DNA of 64,000 bases from Deferrisoma camini S3R1. GTDB lineage: Bacteria; Desulfobacterota; Deferrisomatia; Deferrisomatales; Deferrisomataceae. Location: positions 4,136,001-4,200,000 of the forward strand of contig NZ_JAFN01000001.1 in NCBI RefSeq assembly GCF_000526155.1. Direction: 5' to 3'. The notes under the pieces were generated by a model, which ran no database searches, was not told the DNA's origin, and saw nothing but the letters and a program-made list of their open reading frames with translations. Of this stretch, positions 1-8,780 are shown in pieces (positions within the stretch are counted from its first letter, which is position 1; the number at the start of each line of letters is the position of its first letter). The position numbers and the translations under genes are program-made.

Positions 1-1
1 C

Positions 2-853
2 ACGGCGGCCGCCATCGGCGCGATCCTCCTGGGAAGCCTGGTGGTGGCCTCGGCCCTGACCGCGTGGAACCGGGCCCTGAGCCGGCGGGTCGAGGCCCGC
101 ACCCGCGACCTGAACCGGGCCCGCAGCGAGCTGGAGGCCGCGTTCGACGAGATCGTGGCGGCCAAGCGCATGGCGGCCGCGGGCAACCTGGCCCTGGGCG
201 TGGTCCACGAGATCCGAAACCCCCTGTCCTCGATCCGGATGAACATCCAGATGCTCCGGGAGACCGTGCGCCCCGACGGCGACGCCGAGGAGAACTTCGC
301 GATCATCGAGGAGGAGATCCAGCGCCTGAACGGGCTGCTCCAGGGGATCCTCTCGTTCGCCCGGCCCCAGCACCCCACCGTGGTGCCGGTGGACCTGGGC
401 GGCGTGGTGCGGGGGGTGACCGCCCTGTGCGAGGAGCGGCTCCGCCACGCCGGCATCGACGTGGCCGTGGTCGTGGACGACGGCATGCCGCCCGTGCCGT
501 GCGACCCGGACCAGGTGCGGCAGGTGGTGCTCAACCTGGTGCTGAACGCCACCGAGGCCATGGAGCCGGCCGGGCCGGTGCGGCGGCTCCGGATCGAGGT
601 GGGGCGGGACGGTCCCTGGGCCGTGGTGCGGGTGGCCGACACCGGGCCGGGCATCCCGCCCGAGGTGCTCGAGAACCTGTTCGACCCGTTCGTCACCACC
701 AAGGCGGGCGGCGGCGGGCTGGGCCTGGCCGTGAGCCAGCGGATCGTGCTGCGCCACGGCGGCCGGATCCAGGCGGAGAACGGCCCGAACGGCGGGGCCG
801 TGCTCACCGTGTACCTGCCGGTGGACGGCCCGCCCGCAGGGGAGGAGGCATGA
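2..853 (+). CDS. Sensor histidine kinase, NtrB/AtoS-like (5' end outside window)
   Basis: Membrane sensor kinase that phosphorylates the response regulator encoded next to it. The reading frame is open from base 2, so the gene starts outside the window. The visible part begins with a hydrophobic segment (AIGAILLGSLVVASAL), the end of a transmembrane helix, then a coiled linker. The dimerisation/phosphoacceptor box is GVVHEIRNPLSSIR, with His in the HEIRNP motif. The ATPase domain shows the N box (LNLVLNATEAM), the G1 box (DTGPGIP) and a glycine-rich G2 box (GGGGLGLAV). The HisKA and HATPase_c domains are complete; the sensor domain is not visible, so the signal is unknown. The stop overlaps the start of the regulator gene (ATGA), showing translational coupling. 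Confidence 0.93.
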   Translation, partial: TAAAIGAILLGSLVVASALTAWNRALSRRVEARTRDLNRARSELEAAFDEIVAAKRMAAAGNLALGVVHEIRNPLSSIRMNIQMLRETVRPDGDAEENFAIIEEEIQRLNGLLQGILSFARPQHPTVVPVDLGGVVRGVTALCEERLRHAGIDVAVVVDDGMPPVPCDPDQVRQVVLNLVLNATEAMEPAGPVRRLRIEVGRDGPWAVVRVADTGPGIPPEVLENLFDPFVTTKAGGGGLGLAVSQRIVLRHGGRIQAENGPNGGAVLTVYLPVDGPPAGEEA

Positions 854-2208
854 AGACGATCCTCGTGGTCGACGACGACCGCTCGATCCGACGGAGCCTG
901 CTGCTGCACCTGAAGCGCCGGGGGTTCCGGGTGGTCACGGCCGAGACCGCCCGGGAGGGGCTCGAGCACCTGGGCCCCGACGGGCCGGACCTGGTGCTCC
1001 TGGACCTGCGGCTTCCTGGCGAGGACGGGTTCTGGTTTCTGGATCAGGTCCGGGACGTGCGGCCCGACACCCCGGTGGTCGTCATCACCGCCTACGACGA
1101 CATGTCCACCGCGGTGGAGGCCATGCGCCGGGGGGCCTTCGACCACCTGGGCAAGCCCCTGGACCTGGTGCACCTCGACACCGTGATCCGCCGGGCCCTG
1201 GACCTGGCCGCCCTGTCCCGCCGGGGCTACGCCTTTGCCGACGCGCCCCCGCCGGTGTACGACCCCCACACCATCGTGGGCCGCAGCCGGGCGATGAAGG
1301 AGGTGTACAAGGCCATCGGCGCCGTGGCCGACTCGCCGGCCACCGTGCTGATCCAGGGGGAGAGCGGCACCGGCAAGGAGGTGGTGGCCCGGGCCATCCA
1401 CTACAACGGCCGGTTCCGCAACGGCCCGTTCGTGGCCGTGTCGTGCTCGGCCCTGGCCCCCACCCTGCTGGAGAGCGAGCTGTTCGGCCACGAGCGCGGC
1501 GCGTTCACCGGCGCGGTCCAGGCCAAGCCCGGCAAGTTCGAGCTGGCCGAGGGCGGCACCCTGTTCCTCGACGAGATCTCCGAGGTGCCCCTGGACGTGC
1601 AGGTGAAGCTGCTGCGGTTCCTCCAGGAGCGGGAGTTCGAGCGGGTGGGCGGGGTCGAGACCCGCAAGGCCCGGGTGCGGGTGGTGGCGGCCACCAACCG
1701 GGACCTGGCCGAGCTGGTGGCCCGGGGGGAGTTCCGCCACGACCTGTACTACCGGCTCCGGGTCGTGACCCTGGAGCTGCCGCCCCTGCGGGAGCGGCCC
1801 GAGGACATCCCGCTGCTGGTCTCGTTCTTCCTCGAAAAGATCCGCCACGAGCTCGGCCGCAGCGTGGAGGTGGTGCCCGAGGAGGCGATGGAGATGCTTC
1901 GGGCCCACTCCTGGCCCGGCAACGTGCGCGAGCTCGAGAACGCCCTGCGCCGGGCGGCCGTGCTCTCGCCCGGCCGGGTGCTGCTGCCCGAGACCCTGCG
2001 GCTGGAGGACGGGGGCCGGCGGGAGCGGCTGCCCCTGTACGTGCGCCCCCTCCGGGAGGTGGAGCGCGAGCACATCGAGAACGTGCTCGCCTACGCCGGC
2101 TACGAGAAGAAGCGCGCGGCCGAGATCCTGGGCATCTCCCGCCCCACCCTCGACAAGAAGATCCGCGACTACGGCATCGACCTCCCTACCCGCGGCCCCG
2201 GCCGGTGA
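850..2208 (+). CDS. Sigma-54-dependent response regulator, NtrC/AtoC family
   Basis: Transcription activator of 452 residues with the classical three domains. The receiver domain (about 1-120) has the acidic pocket VVDDD and phosphoacceptor Asp52 in LVLLDLRLPGEDG. The AAA+ domain (about 140-370) has Walker A GESGTGKE, the sigma-54 contact loop GAFTGA, Walker B GGTLFLDEIS and the late motif WPGNVREL. The C-terminus is a Fis-type helix-turn-helix (RAAEILGISRPTLDKKI). It should drive sigma-54 promoters when phosphorylated by the overlapping upstream kinase. No target genes or upstream activator sites could be identified in the window. Its length is normal for the family. Confidence 0.96.
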   Translation: MKTILVVDDDRSIRRSLLLHLKRRGFRVVTAETAREGLEHLGPDGPDLVLLDLRLPGEDGFWFLDQVRDVRPDTPVVVITAYDDMSTAVEAMRRGAFDHLGKPLDLVHLDTVIRRALDLAALSRRGYAFADAPPPVYDPHTIVGRSRAMKEVYKAIGAVADSPATVLIQGESGTGKEVVARAIHYNGRFRNGPFVAVSCSALAPTLLESELFGHERGAFTGAVQAKPGKFELAEGGTLFLDEISEVPLDVQVKLLRFLQEREFERVGGVETRKARVRVVAATNRDLAELVARGEFRHDLYYRLRVVTLELPPLRERPEDIPLLVSFFLEKIRHELGRSVEVVPEEAMEMLRAHSWPGNVRELENALRRAAVLSPGRVLLPETLRLEDGGRRERLPLYVRPLREVEREHIENVLAYAGYEKKRAAEILGISRPTLDKKIRDYGIDLPTRGPGR

Positions 2209-2307
2209 GGGCCCTTCCTTTGATCCTTGAATGTTTCCTGACCTGAAAACTGTTCGGAAACAATTCTTTTCGGAATAAAAATACCCAGATACGGAAAATG
2301 ATTTCCC

Positions 2308-2364
2308 AGGTGGATAGGGATAACGCTGCTGCCCAGAGGTGGATAGGGGCACGCTGCTGTCCAG
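2308..2364. repeat. Imperfect tandem repeat, unit about 29 bp, in an AT-rich spacer
   Basis: Two adjacent copies of a unit reading AGGTGGATAGGG followed by ACGCTGCTG and CCAG lie head to tail, differing by a small indel and substitutions. They sit beside an unusually AT-rich stretch (about 2218-2300) with TTTTCGGAATAAAAATA, out of character with the surrounding DNA. The spacer lies between the response regulator and a decayed toxin fragment on the other strand. No gene is visible here. Confidence 0.6.
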
Positions 2365-2399
2365 TAGCGAATCGGAGCGACGTGTGCGAGGAGGTGGGC

Positions 2400-2720
2400 T
2401 CAGGCGAGCCCCCACAACCGAGCGAAAGCAGCAGGGGTAAGCAGGCGGGCAAAGGCCGGCGGGCGTTCCAAGAGTTCTCCATCTCCGGCCACCAGCACGG
2501 TACCCGGCTCGACGGCCAGCAGATCCCAGAGATGTTGGTCGCCCGGGTCGGGCGGAGGCTTCGGAGCGGGAGCGGGGGTGCGCAGGCCGCCGTTGGCCGC
2601 GATGTCGAGCAGGACGGTGTCCACCTCGTCTCCGGAAAGGCCGTGGAGGCCCTGGATCCGCGGCCGCAGGAGCACCCGGCGGCCCTGGGAAATCAGCGCG
2701 CGGCGGCACCCTGGGTGGAG
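2400..2720 (-). pseudogene. Remnant of a PIN-domain (VapC-like) toxin
   Basis: Reading from about 2720 down to a TGA at 2400-2402, the minus strand encodes about 100 residues matching the second half of the PIN_3/TIGR00305-type toxin family: a LLRPRIQ segment after a helix, then DQHLWDLLAVEPG, then VLVAGDGELLERP, ending LLTPAAFARL. The later acidic residues of the nuclease (DQHLW, GDGELL) are kept. The N-terminal part with the first catalytic Asp (normally LDTNV near the start) is absent and no good start codon or ribosome site is found, so I read this as a truncated pseudogene. No antitoxin gene is recognisable beside it. The frame stays open further upstream, but that part does not look like protein. 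Confidence 0.5.
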
Positions 2721-2805
2721 AGGGGGGCGGCCGGTACATCCTCCCGAAGGGGCGGCCGCCTGTTTGCGGTTCCGGGCGCGAGGGCCGGTGGTGCCGCGGC
2801 GTTTT

Positions 2806-3999
2806 TCACCCGGGGCGCGGGGGCGCCGTGAGGGTCTGCCACAGGTGCTCCACGTGCAGCGGGTTGCGCACGCGCGTCCCGCCCACCTCGAACGTCCGGT
2901 CTCCGTTGTAGAGGACGAATCCCGGGGAGGTGGGTCCGGCCCCGAGGCCCCGGAACCGCTCGATCCCCTTGAGGAACGCCGGCGAAAACGTCTCCGAGGA
3001 CTTGATCTCAACCGGGATCAATGTGCCCTCGTGCCGCACCACCAGGTCCACCTCGTTTCCGTGGGAGTCCCGAAAGAAGTACACCTCGGGCCGCACGCCC
3101 CGGTTCAGCGCCCCCTTGATCACCTCGGTCACCACGAGGTTTTCGTACAGGTTCCCGCGCAGCGGGTCGCGGAACGCCTGCTGCTCGGAGTGGATCCCCA
3201 GCAGGAACGCGCACAGCCCCACGTCGGTGAAATAGAGCTTGGGCGATTTGACCACGCGCTTTCGGATGTTCTGGAAGTAGGGCGGCACCTCGAACACCGC
3301 GTAGGAGGCTTGGAGGACGTTCAGCCAGTTGCGGATCGTGGTGGCTGACACGCCGACGTCGTTGGCCAGGGAGGAGTGGTTGACCACCTGGCCCACCCTT
3401 CCGGCGAGGAGCACCAGAAACCGCTGGAACAGCGACAGATCCCGAAGGCGCACGAGCGCCCGGACGTCTCGCTCCACATAGGTCTGGAGGTAGCCGTTGA
3501 AAAAGCGCCGGGGGGAGAGGTTTTCCTGGTGGAGCCGGGGGAAGCACCCCTTCACGATCAGCTCGAAGGCGTCCCAGGTGGGCTTGTAGTGGCGAAGCTC
3601 GCCGACCGAGAAGGGCCACAAGGTGAGCACGGCCGTGCGGCCTGCGAGGGTTTGCGCCACGGCCCGATGAAGCTCGGGTTGGTGGCTTCCGGTGAGGACG
3701 AACCGGCCGGGCGTCGGAAGCTCGTCCACCATTCCCTGGAGGTACGAGAGCAGGGCGGGCAGGCGCTGAACCTCGTCGAGGATCGCCCCTTCCCCGACCG
3801 AACGCAGAAACCCCCGGGGATCCGCCCCGGCGGCCAGGTGGACGTCCGGGTCCTCCAACGACACATAGGGTTTGTCGGGGAACGCCATGCGCACGAGGGT
3901 GGTCTTGCCGGCTTGGCGCGGGCCCAGCACGGTGACCACCGGGTACTCGGCAGCGCTTTCGAGGAGCTCTTCGCAGATCTCGCGGCGGACCATGCGCAC
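2806..3999 (-). CDS. ATP-binding protein, AAA_14 plus DUF4143
   Basis: A 397-residue protein of the widespread AAA/DUF4143 family. The P-loop is GPRQAGKTTL (about residue 26) and a Walker B-like GAILDEVQRLP follows; LTGSHQPEL matches the sensor region. The C-terminal DUF4143 part contains EVDLVVRHEGTLIPVEIKSS, which has the spacing of a PD-(D/E)XK nuclease core (E/D...EIK). The function is not established; these proteins are often patchily distributed and sometimes carried on mobile DNA. Codon use is like the host's. The start ATG has no overlapping neighbour and the flanks are non-coding. The role in this organism is unknown. Confidence 0.88.
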   Translation of the reverse strand: MRMVRREICEELLESAAEYPVVTVLGPRQAGKTTLVRMAFPDKPYVSLEDPDVHLAAGADPRGFLRSVGEGAILDEVQRLPALLSYLQGMVDELPTPGRFVLTGSHQPELHRAVAQTLAGRTAVLTLWPFSVGELRHYKPTWDAFELIVKGCFPRLHQENLSPRRFFNGYLQTYVERDVRALVRLRDLSLFQRFLVLLAGRVGQVVNHSSLANDVGVSATTIRNWLNVLQASYAVFEVPPYFQNIRKRVVKSPKLYFTDVGLCAFLLGIHSEQQAFRDPLRGNLYENLVVTEVIKGALNRGVRPEVYFFRDSHGNEVDLVVRHEGTLIPVEIKSSETFSPAFLKGIERFRGLGAGPTSPGFVLYNGDRTFEVGGTRVRNPLHVEHLWQTLTAPPRPG

Positions 4000-4300
4000 A
4001 GGGTACCGGCTGCTTGTGCAAACTGCAAGTTAAAGTTTGGATTTGCACGAAAGATAGGCAAGCCTCCTCCCGCGTAGGGGTATCCGTTTCTCCGCAGGAG
4101 CGGCCTCCAGGGGGAGGGGAGGGGGCACTCTATATGCTGGACTTTAGAGGCACGGCGGCCGTGATCTCCGCAAGGGAGAGCCGAAACGACCGCGTGCCGA
4201 CAGTGAAAGTGGGCGTCGTTTACGCTGCTTTTTGTAGATTGGAGTGGATAAGGGGGCGCTCCTCCCGGCCCGCGTGCTGGGCAGGGGGGAGCAGCCCCTT
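4000..4300. other. Non-coding spacer between the AAA ATPase and cobC
   Basis: I see no gene here. The part next to the ATPase start is AT-rich with an imperfect inverted repeat (CTTGTGCAAACTGCAAG, about 4013-4029), a possible regulatory site for the minus-strand ATPase gene. An isolated CTCTATATGCTGG occurs near 4129-4141 but no rightward gene follows it. No terminator hairpin with a T-run is obvious downstream of cobC. Confidence 0.4.
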
Positions 4301-4915
4301 TCAAGGCCGGGCGTTCACCGCCTCCACCACGGCGTTGCCGTCGGGGTAGATGGCGATCCGGTTCAGGCAGGCGGGGTCCTGGGCCAGGACGTGGAACCGG
4401 GACAGGGGGATCCCCAGGTACCGGAACAGGATGACCCGGTTCGTGCCGCCGTGGGCCACCACGGCCACGGTCTCGCCGGGGTGGCGGGCCACGATGCGGT
4501 CGAACGCGGGCACGGCCCGGGCGGAGAGATCCGAGAGGCTCTCACCCCCGGGGATCCGGAACGTCTCCAGGTCGGCCCACCACTTGCGGAGCCGTTCGCC
4601 GTCCTCGACCAGGAGCTCCCGCACCGGCCGGCCGTCCCAGCGCCCCATGTGGAGCTCCCGCAGGGCCGGATCGGCGGTCACGGACAGCCCGTCGTGCCTC
4701 CGCGCCAGGATCTCGGCGGTCTCCCGGGCCCGGCACAGGTCCGAACAGTACACGGCGGCCAGGGGCTCGCCGGCCAGGCCCCGGGCCAGGGCCTCGGCCT
4801 CGGCCCGGCCCTGGGCCGTCAGCGGCACGTCCACGTGGCCGTGGAGCACGCCGTCGCCCCCCACCGAGCCGTGACGGATCAGGAGGATCCGGGTGGGCAC
4901 GTCACGCGAAGGCAT
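4301..4915 (-). CDS. cobC: Histidine phosphatase, probable alpha-ribazole phosphatase
   Basis: A phosphoglycerate-mutase-fold phosphatase of about 204 residues. The catalytic signature RILLIRHGSVG carries the nucleophilic His, and VVAHGGTNRV carries the second His. ARETAEILARR and LHMGRWDGRPV match the family. In this cluster (cobU-cobT-cobS directly upstream on the same strand) the expected job is removing the 5' phosphate of alpha-ribazole phosphate or adenosylcobalamin phosphate, the last step of lower-ligand assembly. I place the start at ATG 4915, overlapping the cobS stop by 14 bases; a GTG at 4900, just after that stop, is also possible. The specific substrate is inferred from context. 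Confidence 0.82.
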   Translation of the reverse strand: MPSRDVPTRILLIRHGSVGGDGVLHGHVDVPLTAQGRAEAEALARGLAGEPLAAVYCSDLCRARETAEILARRHDGLSVTADPALRELHMGRWDGRPVRELLVEDGERLRKWWADLETFRIPGGESLSDLSARAVPAFDRIVARHPGETVAVVAHGGTNRVILFRYLGIPLSRFHVLAQDPACLNRIAIYPDGNAVVEAVNARP

Positions 4916-5645
4916 GGAGGAACACCAGGAACACGACCTCGGAGGTCTCCACGCAGAACCCGAGCACGTCGCCGGTGACGCCGCCCAGGCGGCGGCGGAA
5001 GTACCGGCGGAGCACCTCGGACCACGCCCAGACGGCGGCCAGGGCCGCCGCACCGGGCCACCCCAGGAACACCACGGCCGCGCCCGCGGCCCACAGGGTG
5101 GCTTGGACCACCTCGTTGCCGGAGAGGTGGGCGCTGTAGGGCGCGCCCAGGCCGCCCTCGGGCCGGGCGTAGGGGCTTCGGTGGGCCAGCCACACGGCCG
5201 CGGCCCGGCCCGCGGCCGGCGTGACCAGCAGCCCGGCCACGCGCGCCCCTTCGGGCAGGAGGCCGTAGCCTGCCGCCTTGGCCCCGATCACGAGGGTCAG
5301 GGCGGCGGCTCCCACCGCGCCGGTGCGGCTGTCCTTCATGATCCGCAGGGCCCGTTCCGGGGTCCACCCCCCGGCCAGCCCGTCGGCGGTGTCGGCCAGG
5401 CCGTCCAGGTGGAAGCAGCCGGTGGCCCCGGCCAGCAGGGCCACCGCGAGGGCCCCCTCCAGCAGGCCCGGCAGGGCCCGGCCCAGCACGGCGTGGAACC
5501 CCACGAGCCCCGCGCCCAGGGCGAGCCCCACCAGGGGGAACGCGGCCATTGCCCGGCCCAGCTCCCGGTCCTCGAACCGTTCGGCCGGGAACAGGGGGAT
5601 CACGGTGAGGAACTGCCAGGCCACGGCGAACCGGCTCCTGGTCAC
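4902..5645 (-). CDS. cobS: Adenosylcobinamide-GDP ribazoletransferase
   Basis: Cobalamin synthase, an integral membrane enzyme joining adenosylcobinamide-GDP to alpha-ribazole (or its phosphate). The 247 residues are strongly hydrophobic with several membrane spans and show the family motifs: FLTVIPL near the N-terminus, [18 protein letters not shown] with the acidic metal-binding residues, and [14 protein letters not shown]. Start ATG at 5645 overlaps the cobT stop by four bases; the 3' end overlaps cobC. The tight overlaps indicate one transcript cobU-cobT-cobS-cobC. Length is normal. Confidence 0.95.
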   Translation of the reverse strand: MTRSRFAVAWQFLTVIPLFPAERFEDRELGRAMAAFPLVGLALGAGLVGFHAVLGRALPGLLEGALAVALLAGATGCFHLDGLADTADGLAGGWTPERALRIMKDSRTGAVGAAALTLVIGAKAAGYGLLPEGARVAGLLVTPAAGRAAAVWLAHRSPYARPEGGLGAPYSAHLSGNEVVQATLWAAGAAVVFLGWPGAAALAAVWAWSEVLRRYFRRRLGGVTGDVLGFCVETSEVVFLVFLHAFA

Positions 5646-6712
5646 GGCGAGTCCTCACGGTTCGACACCCCGGCCTCGCTGAACGTGGCCATCTCCGACA
5701 GGATCCGGGCCGCGGCCTCGATCACCGGCATGGCCAGGGCCGCGCCGGTACCCTCGCCCAACCGCAGCTCCAGCACCAGGAGGGGCTCCTGCCCCAGGTG
5801 CTCCACCATGCGGATGTGGGCCCGCTCCTGGCTGAGGTGCGAGAGGAACAGGTACTCGGCGGCCCGGGGCGCGAGGCGGCAGGCCACCAGGGCCGCGGCC
5901 GTGGAGATGAACCCGTCCACCACCACGGGCAGGCCCAGGGCCGCGGCGCCCAGGCACACGCCGGCCATGCCCGCGATCTCGAACCCGCCGACCTTGTGCA
6001 GCACGTCCAGGGGGTCGGACGGATCGGGCCGGTTCACCTCCAGCGCCCGGCCCACCACCTCGGCCTTGCGGCGCAGCCCCTCGTCGTCCACGCCGGTGCC
6101 CCGGCCCACCACCTCGGCCGGGGGCAGGCCCGTGAACGCGGCCAGGATGGCCGAGGCTGGGGTGGTGTTGCCGATGCCCATCTCGCCGATCCCCACCAGG
6201 TCCACCCGGTCCCGGGCGGCCTGCCGGGCCAGATCCACCCCGACGCCCAGGGCCTGGAGGGCCTGGGCCCGGGTCATGGCCGGACCCCGGGCCAGGTTTC
6301 GGGTGCCCCGGGCCACCTTGGCGTGCACCAGCCCCTGCACCCCGTGGAAGTCGTGGTCCACCCCCACGTCCACCACCACGATCTCCGCGCCCGCGTGCCG
6401 GGCCAGCACGTTGATGGCGGCCCCGCCCCGCAGGAAGTTGAGCACCATCTGGGCGGTGACCTCCCGGGGATAGGCGCTCACCCCCTCCTCGGTCACCCCG
6501 TGGTCGGCCGCCAGGGTGTAGACCCGCTTCCTCCCGATGCGCGGACGGGTGGTGCGCTGGATGGCGGCCAGCCGCTTGGCCACCTCCTCCAGCCGGCCCA
6601 GGCTTCCGGGGGGCTTGGTGAGGTCGTCGAGCCGGGCCTGGGCGGCCTCCAGATCGGTCGGAGCAAGGGGCCGGATGCCGGCCGCGAGGTTGTGGAGCTC
6701 CCGTTCGGTCAT
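5642..6712 (-). CDS. cobT: Nicotinate-nucleotide--dimethylbenzimidazole phosphoribosyltransferase
   Basis: CobT makes alpha-ribazole 5'-phosphate from nicotinate mononucleotide and a benzimidazole base. At 356 residues it has the normal length. Visible signatures are [17 protein letters not shown] near the N-terminus, [34 protein letters not shown], and the C-terminal [12 protein letters not shown] containing the catalytic Glu. Start ATG 6712 follows cobU by 22 bases. With cobU, cobS and cobC it forms a nucleotide-loop assembly set; no corrin-ring genes are adjacent, so the window alone supports lower-ligand attachment or salvage. Confidence 0.96.
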   Translation of the reverse strand: MTERELHNLAAGIRPLAPTDLEAAQARLDDLTKPPGSLGRLEEVAKRLAAIQRTTRPRIGRKRVYTLAADHGVTEEGVSAYPREVTAQMVLNFLRGGAAINVLARHAGAEIVVVDVGVDHDFHGVQGLVHAKVARGTRNLARGPAMTRAQALQALGVGVDLARQAARDRVDLVGIGEMGIGNTTPASAILAAFTGLPPAEVVGRGTGVDDEGLRRKAEVVGRALEVNRPDPSDPLDVLHKVGGFEIAGMAGVCLGAAALGLPVVVDGFISTAAALVACRLAPRAAEYLFLSHLSQERAHIRMVEHLGQEPLLVLELRLGEGTGAALAMPVIEAAARILSEMATFSEAGVSNREDSP

Positions 6713-6734
6713 GTCTGCGCCTGCTCCCTGTTGC

Positions 6735-7253
6735 CTACTTCAGCCGCACCGGCAGGCCCGAGACGACCAGGTAAGCCTCGTGGGCCCGGGCGGCGCAGTC
6801 CTGGTTGATGCGGCCGGCCAGGTCCCGGAACCGGCGGGCCAGGGGGTTGGCCGGCACGATGCCGGCCCCCACCTCGTTGGTGACCAGGCACACCCGGCCG
6901 GAGAACCCGTCCAGGGCCCGGTAGAACGACTCCCGGGCCCGGCGCAGGCCCCCCTCGTCGTCGCCGTGGAGGCCGAGCAGGTTCGAGGTCCACAGGGTCA
7001 GGCAGTCCACCAGGGCTCCCCCGTAGGCCTCGGCCTCGGCCAGGGCCCGGGCGAGGTCCAGGGGCTCCTCCAGGGTGGTCCACCGGGGGCCCCGGTCCTC
7101 GCGGTGGCGCCGCACCCGATCCGCCATCTCGTCGTCCAGCACCTCGGCCGTGGCGACGTAGAGGAGCGGCCCCTCCCAGGCCTCCACCAGGCGTTGGGCG
7201 AACCGGCTCTTGCCGCTGCGGGCCCCTCCGGTCACGAACACGATGCGGGCCAT
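6735..7253 (-). CDS. cobU: Adenosylcobinamide kinase / guanylyltransferase
   Basis: Bifunctional CobU/CobP activates adenosylcobinamide to the GDP form. The 172-residue protein begins with a P-loop, [15 protein letters not shown]. It then has [29 protein letters not shown] (with the His-Arg region that takes the guanylyl group), [12 protein letters not shown] and [10 protein letters not shown], all family hallmarks. It is the first gene of the minus-strand cob operon. I looked for a cobalamin riboswitch in the 250 bases upstream and did not recognise one; that spacer instead holds a heptad repeat array. Confidence 0.95.
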   Translation of the reverse strand: MARIVFVTGGARSGKSRFAQRLVEAWEGPLLYVATAEVLDDEMADRVRRHREDRGPRWTTLEEPLDLARALAEAEAYGGALVDCLTLWTSNLLGLHGDDEGGLRRARESFYRALDGFSGRVCLVTNEVGAGIVPANPLARRFRDLAGRINQDCAARAHEAYLVVSGLPVRLK

Positions 7254-7305
7254 GGCACTCCTGGGGCGGGTGGGCGAGATCTGCTCTCCAGCAGGCCGAA
7301 GGCCC

Positions 7306-7342
7306 CTGACCGACGACCGTGGACCGACGACCGCAGACCGAA
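7306..7342. repeat. Heptad tandem array (GACCGNN units)
   Basis: Five consecutive 7-bp units of the form GACCGNN (GACCGAC, GACCGTG, GACCGAC, GACCGCA, GACCGAA) lie in the spacer between divergent cobU and folC. They are preceded by the small palindrome GGCCGAAGGCC. A closely similar block, including that preamble, is at 34111-34162, and related blocks are at 21504-21532 and 30229-30268. The function is unknown. Confidence 0.8.
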
Positions 7343-7505
7343 GTTCCTGGGACGCGCATTGTGGGCGGAACGGCGAGGGTGCGTCAACGTGCGCCGCGGA
7401 AGCGGCCGTTGCGACGGGCCGGCCGGGTGCGATACCGTCTCAGGTCGGCCCGGCCCGAGGGGCCCGGGCGAGAACCGCCACGCCAGTGCCTCCACGGAGC
7501 CCCCC

Positions 7506-8780
7506 ATGCCCAGTTCGCTCTCCCCGGACGAAGCCCTCGCCCGGATCGACGGCCTGGAGAGGTTCGGCATCGACCTCGGCCTCGACCGCATCTCCGAGTG
7601 CCTGGCCCGCCTGGGCCATCCCCAGAAGCGGTTCCCTTCGGTCCACATCGCGGGCACCAACGGCAAGGGGTCCACGGCCGCGTTCGCCGAGTCGGTGCTG
7701 CGCCGGGCGGGGTACCGGGTGGGGCTGTACACCTCGCCGCCGCTGGAACGGTTCGGGGAGCGGATTCGGGTCGACGGCCGGGATCTGGCTGCCGGGGCCG
7801 TGCCGGACCTGCTGGCCCGGGTGGAGGCCACCGGGGTCGCTCTCACCCAGTTCGAGGTGATCACGGCCATGGCCCTGCTGCACTTTGCCGACCGGGAAGT
7901 GGACGTGGCCGTGGTGGAGGTGGGGCTGGGGGGGCGGCTGGACGCCACGAACACGGTGGAGCCGGCCGTGAGCGCCGTGACCAACGTGGGGCTGGAGCAC
8001 GCGGAGCACCTGGGGCCCACCGTGGCTCAGATCGCCCGGGAGAAGGCGGCCATCGCCCGGCCCGGGGTCCCCCTGGTCACCGCGGCCGAGGGCGAGGCAC
8101 TCCGGGCGGTGGAGGCCGAGGCCCGGGCCCGGGGAGCCCCGGTGGTGGTCGTGGGCCGGGACGTGGCGGTGCGGCCCGGTCCGGACGGATACCGGTACGA
8201 GGGACGGGTCTGGTGCCTGGACGACCTGCGTCCCTCCCTGAAGGGCCCCCACCAGGCCCGGAACCTGGCCGTGGCCCTGGCGGCCGTGGAGAGCCTGGCC
8301 GAGCGGGGGTGGCGGATTCCGGCCGCGGCCGTGGGGGAAGGCGTGGCCGCGGCCCGGTGGCCGGGCCGGTTCGAGGTGTTGGGGACCGGCCCCCGGGTGG
8401 TGCTGGACGGCGCCCACAACCCCCATGCCAGCCGTTGCCTGGCCGAGGCCCTGGCGGCCGAGGCCAAGGATCGGCTGCTCCTCGTCCTGGGCATCCTGGG
8501 CGACAAGGACGCCCAGCGGATCGCCGGTGACCTGGTGCCCCTGGCCGACGCGGTGTGGGTGACCCGCTCGGCCTCCTCCCGCGCCGTGCCCCCGGAGCGG
8601 CTCCTGGCGGCGGCCCAGGAGGCCGCCGGGGTGCGGGCCGAGGCCGCCCCCACGGTGGCCGAGGCCCTGGACCGGGCGCTGGCCCAGGCCGGCCCGGGGG
8701 ACCTGGTGTGCGTGACCGGGTCCCTGACCGTGGTGGGCGAGGCCCGCCGCCGCCTGAGGGAGCTGGGGTGGGTGCCCTGA
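7506..8780 (+). CDS. folC: Folylpolyglutamate synthase / dihydrofolate synthase
   Basis: Mur-ligase-family enzyme that adds glutamate to dihydropteroate or folates. It has 424 residues from ATG 7506, which suits the family. The ATP site is HIAGTNGKGSTAAF, followed by GLYTSPPLERFGERIRV, the VVEVGLGGRLDATN motif, NVGLEHAEHLG, and the C-terminal VLDGAHNPHASRCL typical of FolC. It opens the long rightward gene series that runs through dxs and beyond. The following lptD start lies inside its 3' end (13-base overlap). Confidence 0.94.
   Translation: MPSSLSPDEALARIDGLERFGIDLGLDRISECLARLGHPQKRFPSVHIAGTNGKGSTAAFAESVLRRAGYRVGLYTSPPLERFGERIRVDGRDLAAGAVPDLLARVEATGVALTQFEVITAMALLHFADREVDVAVVEVGLGGRLDATNTVEPAVSAVTNVGLEHAEHLGPTVAQIAREKAAIARPGVPLVTAAEGEALRAVEAEARARGAPVVVVGRDVAVRPGPDGYRYEGRVWCLDDLRPSLKGPHQARNLAVALAAVESLAERGWRIPAAAVGEGVAAARWPGRFEVLGTGPRVVLDGAHNPHASRCLAEALAAEAKDRLLLVLGILGDKDAQRIAGDLVPLADAVWVTRSASSRAVPPERLLAAAQEAAGVRAEAAPTVAEALDRALAQAGPGDLVCVTGSLTVVGEARRRLRELGWVP

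Noticed and set aside
2400-3011. A 203-residue minus-strand protein covering the PIN remnant
   Set aside because: Only the last 100 residues look like protein; the upstream part overlaps the DUF4143 gene in a shadow frame.
4014-4349. Rightward open frame of 111 codons in the spacer before cobC
   Set aside because: No ribosome site, unusual composition, and it runs into the antisense of cobC; no similarity to a known family.
7254-7505. Cobalamin riboswitch upstream of cobU
   Set aside because: I looked for the conserved B12-box on the minus strand and did not find it; the spacer contains a heptad array instead.
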